A stretch of 64,000 bases of DNA from Bacteroides fragilis (GCF_002849695.1 NZ_CP018937.1:2666001-2730000), one strand, 5' to 3'. Numbered from the stretch's first letter, positions 25,103 through 35,734 are shown. Notes: generated by a model from the letters alone, not told the origin. Numbers and translations: made by a program.

Positions 25103-27028
25103 ATGAACTACGGATTCGTAAAAGTTGCGGCGGCTGTTCCCCGCGTAAAGGTTGCAGATTGCAAATTTAATTCAGAAAGACTGGAGGGTCTTATTGCCAT
25201 TGCCGAAGGCAAAGGGGTGCAGATCCTTACTTTTCCCGAAATGTGTATTACCGGATATACCTGCGGAGATTTGTTCGCCCAGCAACTTCTGCTTGAACAA
25301 GCAGAAATGGCGTTAATGCAGATTCTGAACAATACCCGCCAGTTGGACATCATTTCTATATTGGGTATGCCGGTAGTAGTCAATTCCACGATTATCAATG
25401 CCGCAGTCGCTATCCAAAAAGGCAAAATACTGGGAGTAGTACCTAAAACCTATCTACCTAATTATAAAGAGTTTTATGAACAGCGTTGGTTTACATCTGC
25501 TTTGCAGGTCTCGGAAACCAGTGTACGTTTGTGTGGACAAATTGTTCCGATGGGCAACAACCTGTTGTTTGAAACAGCAGAAACAACTTTTGGAATAGAA
25601 ATATGCGAAGACCTTTGGTCTACGGTTCCTCCAAGTTCTTCACTGGCGCTGCAAGGGGCTGAAATCATTTTTAATCTTTCTGCCGACGATGAAGGGATCG
25701 GCAAGCATAGCTATCTTTGTTCTCTGATCAGCCAGCAATCCGCACGGTGCCTCTCCGGTTATGTTTTTTCATCCAGTGGTTTCGGCGAATCAACGACGGA
25801 TGTGGTTTTTGCAGGAAACGGACTCATATACGAAAACGGTGGCCTGCTTGCACGAAGTGAACGGTTCTGCCTGGAAGAGCAATTAGTTATCAGCGAAATA
25901 GATGTAGAATGTATCCGTGCCGAACGCCGTATTAATACAACTTTTGCTGCCAACAAAGCCAATTGCCCGGGTAAAGAAGCAATCAGAGTCTCTACGGAAT
26001 ATACCAACAGTAAAGATCTGAATCTTACCCGTACATTCAACCCACACCCTTTTGTTCCACAAGGAGCTGAACTCAACAATCGTTGCGAAGAAATCTTCTA
26101 CATACAGGTCGCCGGACTGGCACAACGCTTAGTACACACAGGAGCCAAAACAGCTGTAGTGGGAATTTCCGGAGGGCTCGACTCTACACTGGCATTATTA
26201 GTATGCGTCAAAACATTCGACAAGCTGGGATTATCCCGTAAAGACATTTTAGGTATAACCATGCCGGGGTTCGGAACGACCGACCGCACTTATCATAACG
26301 CCATCGCTTTGATGAACTCGTTAGGGATTTCGATTCGCGAAATCAGTATTAAGGAAGCATGTATCCAGCACTTCAAAGACATCGGACATGACCTCAACGT
26401 ACATGATGTAACATACGAAAACTCACAAGCGCGCGAACGCACGCAAATCCTGATGGATGTAGCCAACCAAATCTGTGGATTAGTAATCGGGACGGGTGAT
26501 CTCTCTGAACTTGCATTAGGATGGGCCACATACAACGGTGACCACATGTCGATGTATGGCGTCAATGCAAGCATACCCAAGACACTGGTACAACATCTTG
26601 TACAATGGGTAGCTGAAAATGAAGTCAACGGGGAATCTAAAATAACCCTGCTGGACATTGTAGACACTCCTATCAGTCCTGAACTGATACCGGCAGATGA
26701 GAATGGAGAAATCAAACAAAAAACGGAAGATCTGGTAGGTCCTTATGAACTCCACGACTTTTTCCTGTACTATTTTCTGCGATTCGGCTTCCGCCCGTCG
26801 AAAATATACTTTCTGGCACAAACCGTATTCAACGGAATATACGATGCTGAAACCATAAAAAAATGGCTGCAAACCTTTTTCCGCCGGTTCTTCAATCAAC
26901 AATTCAAACGTTCGTGTCTGCCCGATGGTCCAAAGGTAGGAAGTGTCTCCATCAGTCCGAGAGGTGACTGGCGTATGCCAAGCGATGCCAGTTCGGCTGC
27001 ATGGTTGAAAGAAGTATCCGAATTGTAA
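25103..27028 (+). CDS. nadE: glutamine-dependent NAD+ synthetase
   Basis: A 641-residue two-domain enzyme that makes NAD+ from deamido-NAD+, ATP and glutamine. The N-terminal nitrilase-like glutaminase domain (to about 300) carries the catalytic triad Glu46 (FPEM), Lys115 (PKTYLP) and Cys168 (EICEDLW). The C-terminal synthetase domain has the PP-loop SGGLDS at 356-361 and the later GTGDLSELALGW block. Length and order match the long bacterial form. It is monocistronic by position, and the next gene starts after a prominent inverted repeat at 27039-27091. Confidence 0.95.
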   Translation: MNYGFVKVAAAVPRVKVADCKFNSERLEGLIAIAEGKGVQILTFPEMCITGYTCGDLFAQQLLLEQAEMALMQILNNTRQLDIISILGMPVVVNSTIINAAVAIQKGKILGVVPKTYLPNYKEFYEQRWFTSALQVSETSVRLCGQIVPMGNNLLFETAETTFGIEICEDLWSTVPPSSSLALQGAEIIFNLSADDEGIGKHSYLCSLISQQSARCLSGYVFSSSGFGESTTDVVFAGNGLIYENGGLLARSERFCLEEQLVISEIDVECIRAERRINTTFAANKANCPGKEAIRVSTEYTNSKDLNLTRTFNPHPFVPQGAELNNRCEEIFYIQVAGLAQRLVHTGAKTAVVGISGGLDSTLALLVCVKTFDKLGLSRKDILGITMPGFGTTDRTYHNAIALMNSLGISIREISIKEACIQHFKDIGHDLNVHDVTYENSQARERTQILMDVANQICGLVIGTGDLSELALGWATYNGDHMSMYGVNASIPKTLVQHLVQWVAENEVNGESKITLLDIVDTPISPELIPADENGEIKQKTEDLVGPYELHDFFLYYFLRFGFRPSKIYFLAQTVFNGIYDAETIKKWLQTFFRRFFNQQFKRSCLPDGPKVGSVSISPRGDWRMPSDASSAAWLKEVSEL

Positions 27029-27038
27029 CAATGACGAT

Positions 27039-27091
27039 ACCTCTTTTTAATATGATGTCGCGACCTTTGCAACGTCATATTAAAAAGAGGT
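27039..27091. promoter_or_regulatory. 17-bp perfect inverted repeat covering the leader of the 178-aa gene
   Basis: Positions 27039-27055 (ACCTCTTTTTAATATGA) are perfectly complementary to 27075-27091, with a 19-base spacer containing ACCTTTGC. The right arm ends in AAAGAGGT, the likely ribosome-binding region, 6 bp before the ATG at 27098. If transcribed whole, the hairpin would end nadE transcription or hide the start site. The spacer element GACCTTTG also resembles a -7 box, in which case only the right arm is in the mRNA and the palindrome is an operator. Confidence 0.6.
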
Positions 27092-27097
27092 AAAGTT

Positions 27098-27634
27098 ATG
27101 AAAAGACATTTTATTTTAGCATTTGTACTATTTGTATCCAGTATTGCCCTGAACGCTGCAAATTCAGTGCCGGATGATGACAAATCCGACAACAAGAATA
27201 AAGCGGAAGTAAGCTCAGTCGTAAAAACAACATGGGAGTTCTATTCTGCCATTAAACAGCCATCGGCAGAAGCACTGGCCAATGTAACTAATTACAAATT
27301 CGGACAAGAAGCCGGTTATCTCTATAACCAGTTCATGAATATCTATGTGGTAAGGGAAGAAGTAGTTCCGGGTGATCCTACCCGTCGTACCGTCATTCGG
27401 AAACCTACTATCTACAATGCCGTACGTTCTATCGAAAAACAACTGAACAGAGAACTCAAAAGTAACAAAATGGGGCAGGAACAAGTAACTGCCGAATTTA
27501 CAAATGTACTCAAAATAGCCATCTCTGCTTTCGACTCTGAAACCGAATCATTCGAAGACGCTTTACAACAAAATCGCAAAAATGCAGCCGCCCTTCTTTC
27601 CGTTTTCCAAAACGTAAAACTAACCGATATTTAA
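27098..27634 (+). CDS. conserved exported hypothetical protein, 178 aa
   Basis: The protein has a signal peptide ending in LNAA (about residue 21), a charged linker and a mostly helical mature region with a conserved-looking core, VVREEVVPGDPTRRTVIRK. I do not recognise a domain with a function. It is likely periplasmic. The gene follows nadE by 69 bp but is separated from it by the long inverted repeat, so it probably has its own control. The 103 bp after it lead to the SusC gene and hold no clear promoter. Confidence 0.7.
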   Translation: MKRHFILAFVLFVSSIALNAANSVPDDDKSDNKNKAEVSSVVKTTWEFYSAIKQPSAEALANVTNYKFGQEAGYLYNQFMNIYVVREEVVPGDPTRRTVIRKPTIYNAVRSIEKQLNRELKSNKMGQEQVTAEFTNVLKIAISAFDSETESFEDALQQNRKNAAALLSVFQNVKLTDI

Positions 27635-27737
27635 ACTTTTTCAATAGGTAAACTTATACTTGTAGCAAGCCTCGGACAATGGTAAATCTCTTGTCCCGGC
27701 ATCTGCTATGCCCAAACACTAAATTAGTACATAACTT

Positions 27738-30700
27738 ATGAACAGTAAATTTTATCTGTTTCTTTGTTGTATGTTTTTGTGCACATCACTTGCTTTTGCA
27801 CAGACAATCAAAGTAACAGGAACAGTAACAGACAAAATGGGACCGGTAATCGGTGCCACAATCATGGTAAAAAACTCAACGAACGGTACGGTCACCGACA
27901 TAGACGGACATTACCGTCTCGAGGCCTCCATAGGTGATATCCTGACTTTCTCTTTCGTCGGATACAATACGGTAGAAAAAGAAGTGAAAAGCAATAATCC
28001 TATGATCAACGTTGAACTGACAGACGATGTACAGGCTATAGATGAAGTAGTAGTAACTGCTATCGGTATCAAACAACAAAAGAAAAAGATCGGTTACACC
28101 ACCCAGCAAATCAACAGTGACGTGTTGAATGCAACTCCCAGCCTGAATGTCGGTTCTGCACTTTCCGGGCAAGTAGCCGGCTTATTGGTAGCCAATCCGA
28201 CCGGTATTTTTCAGGCACCAAGTTTCAAATTACGCGGTAATACTCCCTTGATTGTATTAGACGGTGTTCCGGTAGAAACGGACTTTTTCGATATATCGAG
28301 TGAAAACATCGAAAGTGTCAACGTGTTGAAAGGTACAGCAGCTTCGGCGTTATATGGTTCACGCGGAAAAAACGGAGCTATCTTAATTACCAGCAAAACA
28401 GCCAAGAAAGAAGGGTTGGAAATCAACTTTTCCACCAACAATATGATTACTGCCGGTTTTGCCGTATTACCCGAAACACAGCATCAATATGGTAGTGGTT
28501 CGAACGGCAAATACGAATTTTGGGATGGTGCCGACGGTGGTATCTCAGATGGTGATATGACATGGGGTCCCAAACTAAACGTCGGGACCAAAGTAGCCCA
28601 ATGGAATAGCCCCATCCGAGACAAAGTGACCGGGAAAGAAATTCCTTGGTGGGGAGATGTGAAAGGGACTCAATATGATGACAAATCACGCTACGAACGA
28701 GTTCCTATCGACTGGGTATCTCATGATAACCTAAAAGACTTCCTGCAAACAGGATTAGTAACCAACAACAACATCTCTATCGCCTATAAAGGAGAGAAAG
28801 CACGCTACTTTGTAACCGGACAGTATGCTTATCAAAAAGGACAGGTACCCTCTACACAAATGCACAGCGGAGGGGTCAACTTCAACTCCACTTTCGATCT
28901 TGCTCAAAACCTGCAACTTGACGCCAATCTGGCGTATAACAAGGTGGTTTCTCCAAGCTATCCACGCTATGGATACGGACCTAAAAACCATATGTACACC
29001 ATTGTTGTATGGATGGGAGACGATGTGAACGGTAAAGAACTCCGTAAACATAAATATGTTCCGGGACAGGAGGGATATCGCCAGGCCAGCTATAACTACG
29101 CATGGTACAACAACCCTTATTTTGCCGCCGAAGAGCTTCAGCAGTCGGAAAACCGTGATGTAGTGAACGGTCAGCTACGTCTCAATTATCAACTCCTGCC
29201 CAACCTGAACATTCAGGGACGCGCAGCCTTACGTCAGAAGACAATTCTACAGGAAATGAAAGTTCCCAAAACTTACATGAACTATGGTGACTCACGTGAA
29301 GGCGACTACAAAGTCTGGAATGACCACCAGACCAATGTGGATGCTGATGTACTGGCTACCTATACACAAGACCTTACTCCCGATATTCTTTTTACACTGA
29401 ATGCGGGTAGCTCTGTATTTTACCGAAATTACCGTCAAGAGTACCAGTCTACCGACGGTTTGATCGTTCCTTTCGTATACAGTATCAAAAACACCCAAGG
29501 ACCATCCATTACCGATGCCAACCGGAACGAGAAATCCATCCGCAGTATTTATGGCTCTGTCAACCTCGACCTTTATAAATATGCTTACCTGACCCTGACG
29601 GGACGTAATGACTGGTCATCCACTCTCGCAAAAGGCAGCAATTCTTACTTTTATCCTTCCGTAGCAATCAGTACAATGGTGTCTGAATATGTCAAACTAC
29701 CTACATTCATGGATTATCTTAAAATGTATGGCTCATGGGCAGTCGTTTCTACCGACTTGTCTCCATACCAGATTATATCTACCTACACTAAAGATACCAA
29801 CTATGGTTCAAACCCGTCTATCTCCTATCCCTCGTCTCTGGTGAACTATTACATCAAACCCCAGAAAACGACCTCTTGGGAAGCAGGTTTATCAACTTCT
29901 TTTTTCCGGAACCGTCTCTCCTTCGACCTGACATATTATCACACGATTGACGAGAACCAGATCATCGACCTGAACATATCGAATGCTTCGGGTTTCACCA
30001 GCCGTAAAGTGAACGGTAATCAATATACCACTAACGGATGGGAAATCATGGCAAACGTACAGGCAATCCAAAATAGAGATTTCCAATGGGAATTTGCCCT
30101 GAACTGGAGCAAAAGCATAAAGAAGCTGACAGAAATATATGGTGGACAAAAAAAATTCGGTGACTTGAAAGTAGGCGACCGTGCCGACGCATTCTACGGT
30201 TCACAATGGCAAAAAAGTGCTGATGGAGAACTGATTCTCGATGAAAATGGCATGCCGACCAAAGACGCCTACAAACAATATCTGGGACATCTGGACCCCA
30301 ACTTCCGTATGGGTATGCAGAATACGTTCCGTTATAAAGACTTCACCCTGTCTGTCGATCTGGATGGTGCGTACAAAGGAGTCATCTATTCCGTACTGAG
30401 CGAAAAGTTATGGTGGGGTGGTAAACATCCGGAGTCTGTTGAATACAGAGATGCACAATACGCAGCCGGACATCCGGTATATGTGCCCAACGGTGTAGTG
30501 GTAACCGGAGGTGAACTGAAACGTGACATTGACGGAAATGTCATCTCGGATACCCGTACATACAGACGTAATACAACAGCCGTCGATTGGCAGCAATGGT
30601 GTCAGAATTACCCTTATCAGGCTTATGTGTCATCCAAAGAGAATGCGAAGTTTGCCAATGTATTCGACCGTAGTTACATTAAATTGCGCCGAGTAGCCCT

Positions 30701-30896
30701 GACCTACAACTTCACTAAATTACTTTCAAAACAAAGTCCCGTGAAAGGACTGACTGCCACAATCTTCGGCAACAATCTTGCTGTATGGAAGAAAGTTCCT
30801 TTCGTCGATCCTGACTATACGGGAGACAGCAATGACGGAGGGGCCAACGATCCTACTGCACGCTATATCGGTATGGGAATCAACATAAAATTCTAA
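27738..30896 (+). CDS. SusC/RagA-family TonB-dependent outer-membrane transporter
   Basis: This 1052-residue protein has a signal peptide (to about 21), an N-terminal carboxypeptidase-regulatory-like domain (VTGTVTDKMGPVIGATIMVK onward), and the TonB-box-like segment DEVVVTAIG. A plug domain follows with LRGNTPLIVLDGVPV and VLKGTAASALYGSRG, then a 22-strand barrel ending in an aromatic strand (GMGINIKF). It imports a ligand across the outer membrane using TonB energy, together with the SusD protein encoded 31 bp downstream. No extracytoplasmic sigma/anti-sigma pair or hybrid two-component regulator is adjacent, unlike many polysaccharide loci. Confidence 0.95.
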   Translation: MNSKFYLFLCCMFLCTSLAFAQTIKVTGTVTDKMGPVIGATIMVKNSTNGTVTDIDGHYRLEASIGDILTFSFVGYNTVEKEVKSNNPMINVELTDDVQAIDEVVVTAIGIKQQKKKIGYTTQQINSDVLNATPSLNVGSALSGQVAGLLVANPTGIFQAPSFKLRGNTPLIVLDGVPVETDFFDISSENIESVNVLKGTAASALYGSRGKNGAILITSKTAKKEGLEINFSTNNMITAGFAVLPETQHQYGSGSNGKYEFWDGADGGISDGDMTWGPKLNVGTKVAQWNSPIRDKVTGKEIPWWGDVKGTQYDDKSRYERVPIDWVSHDNLKDFLQTGLVTNNNISIAYKGEKARYFVTGQYAYQKGQVPSTQMHSGGVNFNSTFDLAQNLQLDANLAYNKVVSPSYPRYGYGPKNHMYTIVVWMGDDVNGKELRKHKYVPGQEGYRQASYNYAWYNNPYFAAEELQQSENRDVVNGQLRLNYQLLPNLNIQGRAALRQKTILQEMKVPKTYMNYGDSREGDYKVWNDHQTNVDADVLATYTQDLTPDILFTLNAGSSVFYRNYRQEYQSTDGLIVPFVYSIKNTQGPSITDANRNEKSIRSIYGSVNLDLYKYAYLTLTGRNDWSSTLAKGSNSYFYPSVAISTMVSEYVKLPTFMDYLKMYGSWAVVSTDLSPYQIISTYTKDTNYGSNPSISYPSSLVNYYIKPQKTTSWEAGLSTSFFRNRLSFDLTYYHTIDENQIIDLNISNASGFTSRKVNGNQYTTNGWEIMANVQAIQNRDFQWEFALNWSKSIKKLTEIYGGQKKFGDLKVGDRADAFYGSQWQKSADGELILDENGMPTKDAYKQYLGHLDPNFRMGMQNTFRYKDFTLSVDLDGAYKGVIYSVLSEKLWWGGKHPESVEYRDAQYAAGHPVYVPNGVVVTGGELKRDIDGNVISDTRTYRRNTTAVDWQQWCQNYPYQAYVSSKENAKFANVFDRSYIKLRRVALTYNFTKLLSKQSPVKGLTATIFGNNLAVWKKVPFVDPDYTGDSNDGGANDPTARYIGMGINIKF

Positions 30897-30927
30897 ACAT
30901 GTTATGAAACCAATAAGAATTTATAAA

Positions 30928-32400
30928 ATGAAAAAGATATTATTATTTATGGCATCCATATGGATGTGCGTATCCTGCGGAAACCTGGAAAAGATGAATA
31001 TAGATCCGGACAACGCCACTCAAACCCATCCCAAACTTTTGCTGACACAAATCAGTATGAATGCATTCAAAAGAGGAACCGACGGAATGTATGCTACTAA
31101 AAAAGTGATTCAGACTGACGGAGAAAGTGCCGACCAATACTACAAATGGACACGGGGAAGCTTTGGCTACTACGATAACCTGAGAAATGTACAAAAAATG
31201 GGTGAAGAAGCCGAACGTGTGAACGCTCCGGTATATACGGCGCTTACCAAATTCTTCCGTGCCTATTACTTCTACGAACTGACCTTACGCTTTGGGGACA
31301 TTCCTTACCGCCAAGCCTTAAAAGGAGAAAAAGAAGAGATCTATACTCCTGAATACGATACTCAGGAAGATGTTTTCACGGGCATCCTTCAAGAACTGAA
31401 AGAGGCAGATGAAATACTGGCAAATGACGCCTCTGTAATTGATGGTGATATTATTTACAATGGTAATGGCAATCAATGGAGAAAGCTGATCAACTCTTTC
31501 CGGTTGAAAGTACTGATGACTCTTTCGAACCATACGACTGTGGGGAATCTTAATATTGCCTCCGAATTCAAGGCCATTGCAACAGGCAGCCCACTAATGG
31601 AAAGCCTGACCGACAACGGGCAGCTGGTTTATCTGGATCAACAAGGGAATCGATACCCTCAGTTTAACGCACAATGGTCCGGCTATTACATGGATGATAC
31701 TTTTATCCAACGAATGCGTGAACGTCGGGACCCACGGCTTTTTATCTTCAGCGCACAAACCAATAAAGGAAAGACTGAAGGAAAGGCCATCGACGATTTC
31801 AGCTCTTACGAAGGAGGTGACCCGGCAGCTCCTTACAGTGATGCTATCATTAAAGTAAGTGAAGGAACCATATCACCTATCAATGACCGTTTCCGCACAG
31901 ACCCTATTGTAGAACCAACCATGTTAATGGGGTATGCAGAACTGCAACAGATTCTCGCCGAAGCTGTCGTACGAGGATGGATCAATGGCAATGCGCAAAC
32001 ATATTATGAGAATGGTATCCGTGCCTCTTTCTCCTTTTATGAAACACATGCCAAAGCCTACGCCTCTTATCTCAATGCCGATGCGGTCAACCGATACTTA
32101 CAGGAACCTTTGGTCGCCTTCGGCAAAGCTGCCAACGTAGACGAACAGATAGAGCGCATCATTATGCAAAAGTACCTTGTAACCTTCTATCAAGGCAACT
32201 GGGATTCTTTCTACGAACAATTGCGCACCGGTTACCCGGACTTCCGCCGGCCTGCCGGAACAGAGATCCCTAAACGTTGGATGTATCCGCAAGGTGAGTA
32301 CGACAACAACGGAGCTAACGTAGAAGCGGCCATCATGCGGCAGTTTGGTACAGGAAATGATAAAATCAATCAAACCACCTGGTGGCAAAAAAAAGACTAA
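30928..32400 (+). CDS. SusD/RagB-family surface lipoprotein (SusD-like_2)
   Basis: I choose the ATG at 30928 because MKKILLFMASIWMCVSC is a proper lipoprotein signal. The ATG at 30904 would add eight polar residues. The mature protein of about 475 residues has the helical TPR-like scaffold of SusD proteins. The opening NIDPDNATQTHPKLLLTQIS is typical of the SusD-like_2 subgroup, which often pairs with SusC proteins for non-starch ligands. It would cap the SusC barrel and bind the ligand at the cell surface. The gene is followed after 24 bp by a secreted phosphoesterase, which suggests a phosphorylated or phosphodiester nutrient. Confidence 0.92.
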   Translation: MKKILLFMASIWMCVSCGNLEKMNIDPDNATQTHPKLLLTQISMNAFKRGTDGMYATKKVIQTDGESADQYYKWTRGSFGYYDNLRNVQKMGEEAERVNAPVYTALTKFFRAYYFYELTLRFGDIPYRQALKGEKEEIYTPEYDTQEDVFTGILQELKEADEILANDASVIDGDIIYNGNGNQWRKLINSFRLKVLMTLSNHTTVGNLNIASEFKAIATGSPLMESLTDNGQLVYLDQQGNRYPQFNAQWSGYYMDDTFIQRMRERRDPRLFIFSAQTNKGKTEGKAIDDFSSYEGGDPAAPYSDAIIKVSEGTISPINDRFRTDPIVEPTMLMGYAELQQILAEAVVRGWINGNAQTYYENGIRASFSFYETHAKAYASYLNADAVNRYLQEPLVAFGKAANVDEQIERIIMQKYLVTFYQGNWDSFYEQLRTGYPDFRRPAGTEIPKRWMYPQGEYDNNGANVEAAIMRQFGTGNDKINQTTWWQKKD

Positions 32401-32424
32401 CCCAAATTCAAAAAAGTTATAACG

Positions 32425-33429
32425 ATGAAAAAAATAATTCTAAGCAGTGCACTGCTACTGGCAAGCTTATGCGGACAGGCACAACAGGCTCCAGAAAAAA
32501 TAAACTTCAATAAGAACGGAGAATTCAAGATTGCACAGTTTACCGATATGCACCTGGGACATGACCAGGAAAAAAACATGATTATAGCAGACATGATAAA
32601 AGAAGTACTTGACTCTGAAAAGCCGGATCTTGTGGTTTTCACAGGAGACATTACCACGATGGACGAGGTCAGCCAGGCATGGGAAGCCATAGCCGGCGAA
32701 CTTGCCACTCGCCAGCTCCCCTGGACTGCCGTCTTGGGTAACCACGATGATGAATATGCAGTAAAACGGGATGAGATTATACGTATCATCCAGCAACAAC
32801 CTTATTGTATGATAAAAAACATCGCTGAAGGTATTAAGGGAGAAGGTAATCACATTATCCCAATCTATGGTTCGGCAGATAACAAAAAAGTAGCTGCACT
32901 GCTCTACTGTCTGGACACGAATGCCTACTCAAAACTCAAAACAGTGAAAGGATACGATTGGATCGGACAATCACAAATCAACTGGTATACCCGTGAAAGC
33001 CAAAAATATACCGAGCAGAACGGAGGACAACCTCTGCCCGCATTAGCTTTCCTCCATATTCCATTGCCGGAATATACTCAGGCATGGGAGTCATTTGATA
33101 CCAAACGATACGGCGACCGCAACGAGAAAGAATGCAGCCCAAACATAAATAGCGGAATGTTTACCCAGATGCTGGAATGCGGTGATGTGATGGGAATTTT
33201 TGCCGGTCATGACCATGTGAACGACTACATCGCTACACTTTACAATATCGCTTTGGGATACGGACGCGCTTCGGGCGGTAAAAACACTTATGGTGACAAA
33301 ACACCCGGCAGCCGTATGATCGTTCTTAAAGAAGGTAAACGGGAATTCGACACTTGGCTTCGTGAGAAAGAAAATACGGAAAAGCTAAATGTCTGCACCT
33401 ATCCGGACTCGTTCGTGAAAAAGAAATAG
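32425..33429 (+). CDS. exported calcineurin-like metallophosphoesterase
   Basis: A 334-residue protein with a signal peptide (to about 20) and a complete metallophosphoesterase motif set: FTDMHLG, VVFTGDITT, VLGNHDDE, FLHIPLPEY and FAGHDHVND. The arrangement resembles purple acid phosphatase-like and secreted phosphodiesterase proteins of Bacteroides. It is the third gene of the SusC-SusD operon and is followed by a strong terminator, so it probably releases phosphate or dephosphorylates the ligand taken up by the SusCD pair. The substrate (phosphosugar, phospholipid headgroup or nucleotide) cannot be told from sequence. Confidence 0.88.
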   Translation: MKKIILSSALLLASLCGQAQQAPEKINFNKNGEFKIAQFTDMHLGHDQEKNMIIADMIKEVLDSEKPDLVVFTGDITTMDEVSQAWEAIAGELATRQLPWTAVLGNHDDEYAVKRDEIIRIIQQQPYCMIKNIAEGIKGEGNHIIPIYGSADNKKVAALLYCLDTNAYSKLKTVKGYDWIGQSQINWYTRESQKYTEQNGGQPLPALAFLHIPLPEYTQAWESFDTKRYGDRNEKECSPNINSGMFTQMLECGDVMGIFAGHDHVNDYIATLYNIALGYGRASGGKNTYGDKTPGSRMIVLKEGKREFDTWLREKENTEKLNVCTYPDSFVKKK

Positions 33430-33488
33430 AGATCCTTCTTTTTCAGCTTACGCAAAACGTTCTATAAGGAAAGTTACAGAGTTATTAT

Positions 33489-33528
33489 CCCCCTTTTATA
33501 ATAAACGTGCATTTATTATAAGAGGGGG
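33489..33528. terminator. terminator of the SusCD-phosphoesterase operon
   Basis: Arms 33489-33505 (CCCCCTTTTATAATAAA) and 33512-33528 pair at 16 of 17 positions around a 6-base loop. It lies between the convergent phosphoesterase and his operons and may serve both. Confidence 0.8.
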
Positions 33529-33566
33529 ATTTATATGTCAAAAAAGCAAAGATAATCCTTGATTCT

Positions 33567-34691
33567 TTACAGTACCCCTTTACTGGATGGCAATTCAAAA
33601 TGATAAATATCCCGTTTCAATGCCATTTTCAGTGCACGGGCCAAAGCTTTGAAAATGCCTTCTATCTTATGATGTTCATTCTGTCCCTCGGCTTTGACAT
33701 TCAAATTCATCTTGGCAGCATCGCTCAACGACTTAAAAAAGTGTAGAAACATCTCAGTGGGCATCTCTCCTATTTTTTCACGTTTGAATTCGGCATCCCA
33801 TACTAACCAAGGACGACCTCCGAAATCAAGGCATACCTGGCAAAGGCAATCATCCATGGGTAAAGCATAGCCATAACGTTCAATTCCACGTTTACTGCCC
33901 AGCGCCTGATAAATACAATCGCCCAAAGCTATGGCCGTATCCTCTATGGTATGATGCTCGTCTACCTCCAGATCACCCTTCACCCGAATGCTCAGATCCA
34001 TGCCGGAGTGCTTACCGATCTGCTCAAGCATGTGGTCGAAAAAGCCCAATCCGGTAGAAATTTCACAGGCACCATTACCATCCAAGTTGAGAGCTACCCA
34101 AATATCCGTTTCCTTTGTCGTACGATGCACTTCTGCTTTTCGTTCTCCTGCAAAAAGAAATTCAGCTATCCGGTCCCAGTCTGTAGTAGCAAGGACACAG
34201 TAGGATTCTAATCCCTTTTCTTTCAATAAGTCAGTGTTCTCCTGAAGATAGATAGCACGGCAACCTAAATTTTTGGCAAGTTCGACATCTGTCGGACGGT
34301 CACCTATGACAAAACTGCCTTCCAGATCATATTCCGGATTAGAAATGTATTTAGTCAGCATACCGGTACGCGGCTTCCTCGTAGGTGCATGATCTGCCGG
34401 CATACTACGGTCTATCAATATATCATCGAACGTAATACCTTCTCCCTCTAAAGTTTTCAGCATCAGATTGTGGGCCGGCCAGAATGTCTCCTCCGGAAAA
34501 GAAGAAGTACCCAGTCCATCCTGATTGGTCACCATGACAAATTCAAAGTCGAGTTTACTATGGATAAAGCCCAGATTACGAAAGACTTTAGGATAAAATT
34601 CAAGCTTCTCCAAAGAATCGAGTTGATAGTCGATGGGAGGTTCGATGACAAGGGTGCCATCACGGTCTATAAACAGTACTTTTTTTTTCAT
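33567..34691 (-). CDS. hisB: bifunctional histidinol-phosphatase / imidazoleglycerol-phosphate dehydratase
   Basis: A 374-residue fusion catalysing two steps of histidine synthesis. The N-terminal HAD-type phosphatase has the nucleophile motif [11 protein letters not shown] at about 8-18 and a Cys-His zinc-site region ([12 protein letters not shown]). The C-terminal dehydratase begins near residue 185 and holds the manganese ligands in [13 protein letters not shown] and [15 protein letters not shown]. This fusion is typical of Bacteroides and enterobacteria. It is the last gene of the hisGDCB operon, 5 bp after hisC, and is under the attenuator at 37951-38122. Confidence 0.96.
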   Translation of the reverse strand: MKKKVLFIDRDGTLVIEPPIDYQLDSLEKLEFYPKVFRNLGFIHSKLDFEFVMVTNQDGLGTSSFPEETFWPAHNLMLKTLEGEGITFDDILIDRSMPADHAPTRKPRTGMLTKYISNPEYDLEGSFVIGDRPTDVELAKNLGCRAIYLQENTDLLKEKGLESYCVLATTDWDRIAEFLFAGERKAEVHRTTKETDIWVALNLDGNGACEISTGLGFFDHMLEQIGKHSGMDLSIRVKGDLEVDEHHTIEDTAIALGDCIYQALGSKRGIERYGYALPMDDCLCQVCLDFGGRPWLVWDAEFKREKIGEMPTEMFLHFFKSLSDAAKMNLNVKAEGQNEHHKIEGIFKALARALKMALKRDIYHFELPSSKGVL

Positions 34692-34696
34692 TTTTC

Positions 34697-35734
34697 CTAT
34701 TGATATTTTTTCAGTGCTCCAATCAGTCTGGCATTCTCAGCCCGTGTACCTACAGTTACACGAAGACAATTACCACACAATGAAATGGAATTTCTGTTAC
34801 GTACAATAATTCCCTCTCCCACCAGGTAGTTATAAATCTTCACCGCATCGGTTACACGCGCCAGGAAAAAATTCGCATTCGACGGAAACACCTGTAACAC
34901 GCAAGGCAGCTCAATAAAAGCTTCTTCCAGATATCCCCTCTCCTCTTTCAACGTTTTTACCCAACGTTCTATCTCGTAATATTTGTGAAGCATCTCTATA
35001 GCTTGCTGCTGGGTCAACTGATTCACATTATACGGATATTTAATTTTGTTCAGGATTGCGATAATCCCTTCGGAAGCAAAGGCCATTCCCAAACGAATGG
35101 CTGCGCACCCAAATGCCTTGGAAAAGGTCTGTAGAACAACCAGATTCGGATATTTATCCAACTCGGATAAGAATGACGGTTGGTCAGAGAAGTCATTGTA
35201 AGCTTCATCCAAAATAACCAATCCTTCGAATCCGCCAATGACCTTTACTATCTCAGAACGAAGCAGATCGTTTCCCGTGGGATTATTAGGAGAACAAATA
35301 AAAATCATCTTTGTCCGTTCATCCGCCGCCGCCAACAACTCTTCAGCCGAAAACTGGAAATCATCGTGGAGTAACACTTTGCGATATTCCACATCATTGA
35401 CATCGGCACAAACCTGATACATGCCGTATGTAGGATCAATGGCTACTACGTTATCTTCACCCGGTTCACAGAAAGCACGGAATACCAGGTCGATAGCTTC
35501 ATCACTGCCATTCCCGAGAAATATATGGGCGGGAGGTACTTTTTTGATTTTGGATAACTCCGATTTCAGATCCCGCTGCATCGGATCGGGATAACGATTG
35601 TGCGGTAAGTTATAGGGATTCTCGTTAGCATCCAAAAAGACGGATGCAGCCGCTCCGTTATATTCGTCACGAGCCGAAGAATAAGGTTTTAGCCTCCAGA
35701 TATTCGACCGGGTTAATTCTTGCAATGTTCTCAT
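34697..35734 (-). CDS. hisC: histidinol-phosphate aminotransferase
   Basis: A 345-residue PLP-dependent class I/II aminotransferase that converts imidazole acetol phosphate to histidinol phosphate. Visible blocks are [10 protein letters not shown] near the start, [34 protein letters not shown] (PLP-binding Asp and Tyr) and the Schiff-base lysine in TFSKAFG, with the arginine of AAIRLGMAF. Its ATG overlaps the hisD stop by 4 bp, so translation is coupled within the operon. Length is normal for HisC. Confidence 0.95.
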   Translation of the reverse strand: MRTLQELTRSNIWRLKPYSSARDEYNGAAASVFLDANENPYNLPHNRYPDPMQRDLKSELSKIKKVPPAHIFLGNGSDEAIDLVFRAFCEPGEDNVVAIDPTYGMYQVCADVNDVEYRKVLLHDDFQFSAEELLAAADERTKMIFICSPNNPTGNDLLRSEIVKVIGGFEGLVILDEAYNDFSDQPSFLSELDKYPNLVVLQTFSKAFGCAAIRLGMAFASEGIIAILNKIKYPYNVNQLTQQQAIEMLHKYYEIERWVKTLKEERGYLEEAFIELPCVLQVFPSNANFFLARVTDAVKIYNYLVGEGIIVRNRNSISLCGNCLRVTVGTRAENARLIGALKKYQ

